DNA from: Clostridia bacterium
Lineage (GTDB): Bacteria; Bacillota; Clostridia; Oscillospirales; CAG-272
Reading direction: 5' to 3'
Length of the DNA stretch: 7,841 nt
Assembly (NCBI GenBank): GCA_900763885.1
Contig: CAAFLY010000086.1
Span: 1 to 7,841 of the forward strand
Shown: positions 5,662-7,841 of the stretch, one piece after another
Layout of the letters: each line of letters begins with the position of its first letter
Position numbering within the stretch: position 1 is the stretch's first letter
Notes under the pieces: model-generated
Databases searched by the model: none
Seen by the model: only the letters and a program-made list of their open reading frames with translations
What the model was told of the DNA's origin: nothing
Position numbers and translations under genes: made by a program

Positions 5662-5752
5662 AGGAAATCGCTGATCTAAGGTTGATTTTGCGCCGAAAAG
5701 CCATATGTCCGAGCTTTTTGGCACAAAATCCCGATGAATTCAGCGCATCCTC
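5662..5752 (+). repeat. Palindromic repeat unit, right array copy 2
   Basis: This 91-bp unit has inner arms GATTTTGCGCCGAAAAGC (5684-5701) and GCTTTTTGGCACAAAATC (5713-5730), which pair with one mismatch and one G-T pair around an 11-base loop. The outer arms are CGCTGA (5669-5674) with TCAGCG (5740-5745) and AGGA (5662-5665) with TCCT (5748-5751). A third copy starts at 5753 (AGGAAATCG) but breaks off after nine bases. No T-run follows on either strand, so it is not a standard terminator. Confidence 0.88.
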
Positions 5753-5761
5753 AGGAAATCG
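5753..5761 (+). repeat. Truncated start of a third repeat unit
   Basis: AGGAAATCG repeats the first nine bases of the unit and then diverges into the unique sequence before the regulator stop codon. It shows that the array ends at a unit boundary plus a short duplicated end, as expected for tandem duplication or insertion with a short terminal repeat. Confidence 0.6.
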
Positions 5762-5798
5762 AGGAAACAGGGGGCGCGTTCCGTCCGGCGGTGCTGTC

Positions 5799-7841
5799 TC
5801 ATTTTCCGGTTTTTGCTTTGTCGAGCATCCCGATCAGTGTGCGCCGCTTTTCACTCCCGGTCAGGCCGAGCTTTGCGTAGATGGCGTTGCCGTACTGCTT
5901 GACGGTGCCTTCCGTGAGATATAGCCGCTCGGCAATTTCCCGATTCGACAACCGCGCGCCGATCATATGGACGATCTCCCGCTCCCGCTCGGTCAAAACG
6001 GCAAACGCGTCGGGCAGCGTGTCCTTTGCTGTATGGTTCGGCTTTCTCTGCCCATAGACAGCGCGCGCCTTGTCGAGAAACGCCGCTGTGTCCGTGTCGC
6101 ACCGGGACCGCTCTCCGTCAAGAATGGCGGCTATGTACCGGTAATTCTCACAAAACGGCATGACCAGTCCGTCCGGCAGCGCGTCACGGATCGCTTCCTC
6201 CATAAGGATCCGCGCCTCGTTCCGTTTGCCGAGCATCTCATACGCCGCGGCGGTCTGGATCCGGATGTGCAGCGCAACGGCGGCATAGTGCATGTCCGCG
6301 CATCGGTCAAGCAGTGCCGCGCTACGGCCGATCACCGGCACAGCGTCACCCGCGGCAAGATATACCTGATTCTCGATCGTCTCCATCATCGGACGGCAGG
6401 GCGCGAGAAAATGCACCGTATTGAGCCGGTGCTCGCGGAAAAGAGCGGGTATTTGGTTCGGGACCTCCGCTGCGGCACGGGTATAGGCGCATCCGGCATC
6501 GAAAATGTGCAGCCACATCTCGTCGCGGCCGCTGTGGTAGACGGTCCGCATCGCTGCGGCATCCGGCACCGATACCGCGTCCGTGAACAGAGACAGGCGG
6601 CGCGCCAGAAAATCGCAGCACAGGCGCATATTCTCCTGTCCGGCACTGTCGATGGCGTTTTTCGCGCCGGTCAGCGCAATCGCGGCATCCGCCAGATCGC
6701 CCCGCAGATACGCCGCCTCCGCAGCCATGACCATCTCTGCGCCGTATCCGTGACCGGACGTGAGCCGATAATAGTGCGGCATACATTCGCGCATTTCCGA
6801 CAGCTCCGTGTCGAGCATACCCGGCGTGCGGTGGAACATCCACAGGACGGAGGGAGAGCCGAATGACCAGCTGCCCTCGTTGCGGATGCTCACGGCGGGA
6901 CGGTTCATCTGCGCGCTGGCGCTGCGATGGAGCTTGCTCATGGCGGAGATGTCGTTGTAGGCGAGAAAGCTCATGATGAGATCGCATTCCCCGCGCAGAT
7001 TGCCGGCTTCCTCCGCGTCCATGGACGGAGCTGCCGCCGCCTCCAGCAGAAGCTCGCGCAGCCACAGCATTTTCGGAATCTGCCGCCACGTGAACATCCG
7101 CCGCATCAGCACGAGCAGAGAAGCCGGATCGGCCAGCAGGAACTCCCGCGGGCACCGCTCCAGAAAGCCGAGCACCTCCGACGGCTTCAGCGCGGCAAGT
7201 AAAATCCCGGCGTCGGACCGGATCACCCGCAGCATATCGGCGTACCGTTCTCCCCCGCGATAGGCGGCAAGCGCGTGCAGATACTGTCCATGCGCCTCGT
7301 ACCACGCGCCGTATCGGGCAAAATACCGCATTTTCGTCTCGAGCGGATAGGTGGCATAGATCCGGCGCGCGCATTCCTTCATCATGTGGTGGAACCGATA
7401 GACGATCCCATCGGGAGTGCGGCTCCATGTGACAAAGGCGTTCTGCGCCGTGAGGATCGACAGCTGTTCGGCGGTATCCGGGGACTCTGTGATGTACGCC
7501 GCCATATCCGCGTCAAATTCGTCCGCGAGTCCCATGACAGCCAGGAATCGCCGGCGGTCCTCCGGCAGCGGGTCGAGCATGGCGGCGGAAAACATCCCGT
7601 AGATGTCCAGCCCGTCGTCCATGGCGTGTCCGGTATGCGCGGCACCGTACAGTTGGAGATATACGGCGGAAAACCAACCCTCCGTGGAATAGAGCAGCGA
7701 TTCGATCTCCTCGTCCGACAGGGGCACGCCGCACCGACCCGCGTAGACGGCCAATTCCGTGTGGTTGAGCCGGAGCAGGTCCACGCCGATGTGCCAGAGT
7801 CTGCCCCCCAGCCGCAAAATCTCCCCGCCCGGCAGAAAGAG
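5799..7841 (-). CDS. MalT/LAL-type LuxR-family transcriptional regulator, N-terminus missing
   Basis: About 680 residues are visible and the frame is open to the right edge, so the start lies outside the window. The C-terminal 65 residues (5996-5802) are a LuxR-type helix-turn-helix: LTEREREIV, then LSNREIAERLYLTEGTVKQY and YAKLG, the classic DNA-binding pattern. The long middle is alpha-helical with A/L-rich repeats (for example GRLADAAI-like helices, AYEMLGKRNEARILMEEAI), typical of the TPR-like sensor region of MalT and other large LAL regulators. The visible N-terminus (LRLNHTELAVYAG..TEGWFSAVYLQLYG) matches the end of the NTPase module, so the P-loop should be encoded just beyond 7841. 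Such proteins usually activate transcription on binding a small ligand. The nearest target on position alone is the lipoprotein operon downstream, but this is inference. Confidence 0.9.
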   Translation of the reverse strand, partial: LFLPGGEILRLGGRLWHIGVDLLRLNHTELAVYAGRCGVPLSDEEIESLLYSTEGWFSAVYLQLYGAAHTGHAMDDGLDIYGMFSAAMLDPLPEDRRRFLAVMGLADEFDADMAAYITESPDTAEQLSILTAQNAFVTWSRTPDGIVYRFHHMMKECARRIYATYPLETKMRYFARYGAWYEAHGQYLHALAAYRGGERYADMLRVIRSDAGILLAALKPSEVLGFLERCPREFLLADPASLLVLMRRMFTWRQIPKMLWLRELLLEAAAAPSMDAEEAGNLRGECDLIMSFLAYNDISAMSKLHRSASAQMNRPAVSIRNEGSWSFGSPSVLWMFHRTPGMLDTELSEMRECMPHYYRLTSGHGYGAEMVMAAEAAYLRGDLADAAIALTGAKNAIDSAGQENMRLCCDFLARRLSLFTDAVSVPDAAAMRTVYHSGRDEMWLHIFDAGCAYTRAAAEVPNQIPALFREHRLNTVHFLAPCRPMMETIENQVYLAAGDAVPVIGRSAALLDRCADMHYAAVALHIRIQTAAAYEMLGKRNEARILMEEAIRDALPDGLVMPFCENYRYIAAILDGERSRCDTDTAAFLDKARAVYGQRKPNHTAKDTLPDAFAVLTEREREIVHMIGARLSNREIAERLYLTEGTVKQYGNAIYAKLGLTGSEKRRTLIGMLDKAKTGK

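Noticed and set aside
5571..5752. Standard transcription terminators for the regulator gene
   Set aside because: The hairpins are strong but no T-run follows either arm on either strand; they could still slow or process RNA.
5967..6866. Rightward open frame of 299 codons opposite the LuxR regulator
   Set aside because: It is antisense to a regulator with clear helix-turn-helix and helical repeats; its composition is rich in Arg, His and Val as expected for a shadow.
6346..7428. Second leftward frame of 360 codons inside the regulator gene
   Set aside because: It lies out of frame within a convincing longer gene and is very Arg-rich with no domain.

Overview
The window reads as a piece of a fairly GC-rich Gram-positive chromosome, most likely a Clostridia-type Firmicute. 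I infer this from the purine-rich Shine-Dalgarno sites in front of nearly every gene, a near-perfect sigma-A promoter, intrinsic terminators, Gram-positive-style lipoproteins and a MalT/LAL-type LuxR regulator. I cannot name a species, and no mobile-element gene, tRNA, rRNA or CRISPR array is visible.

Layout, left to right. Positions 1-162 hold the end of a rightward transcript that leaves no recognisable gene and stops at an intrinsic terminator. A strong rightward promoter (195-223) then reads through a tandem pair of about 90-bp hairpin-forming repeats (263-440). It continues into a two-gene rightward operon: a cytosolic-looking zinc-dependent phospholipase C family protein (481-1044) and a PAP2 membrane phosphatase (1090-1671).

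Facing it is a leftward operon of six genes, in transcription order: a DUF2442 protein (5478-5224), a lipoprotein with two LxGx(W/Y) repeat units (5184-4405), a small lipoprotein with a DxNxDGxDD motif broken by a frameshift (4377-3911), a second LxGxW lipoprotein (3804-2926), a DUF3137-like two-helix membrane protein joined to it by a TGATG overlap (2926-2057), and a 62-residue two-helix membrane protein (1971-1783). The two operons converge on a hairpin at 1631-1668 that lies inside the last codons of the PAP2 gene and carries a T-run in the leftward direction.

To the right, two almost identical copies of the same hairpin repeat (5571-5752) separate the lipoprotein operon from a MalT/LAL-type regulator (7841-5799), whose N-terminal ATPase part lies beyond the window.

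Functionally the block looks like a cell-envelope locus: two enzymes of lipid-phosphate chemistry, three lipoproteins, two membrane proteins, and a large signal-responsive regulator next door. The function of the lipoprotein operon is unknown to me. The most unusual signals are the palindromic repeat family that brackets the two convergent operons and sits in the leader of one of them, and the clean frameshift in the small lipoprotein gene.
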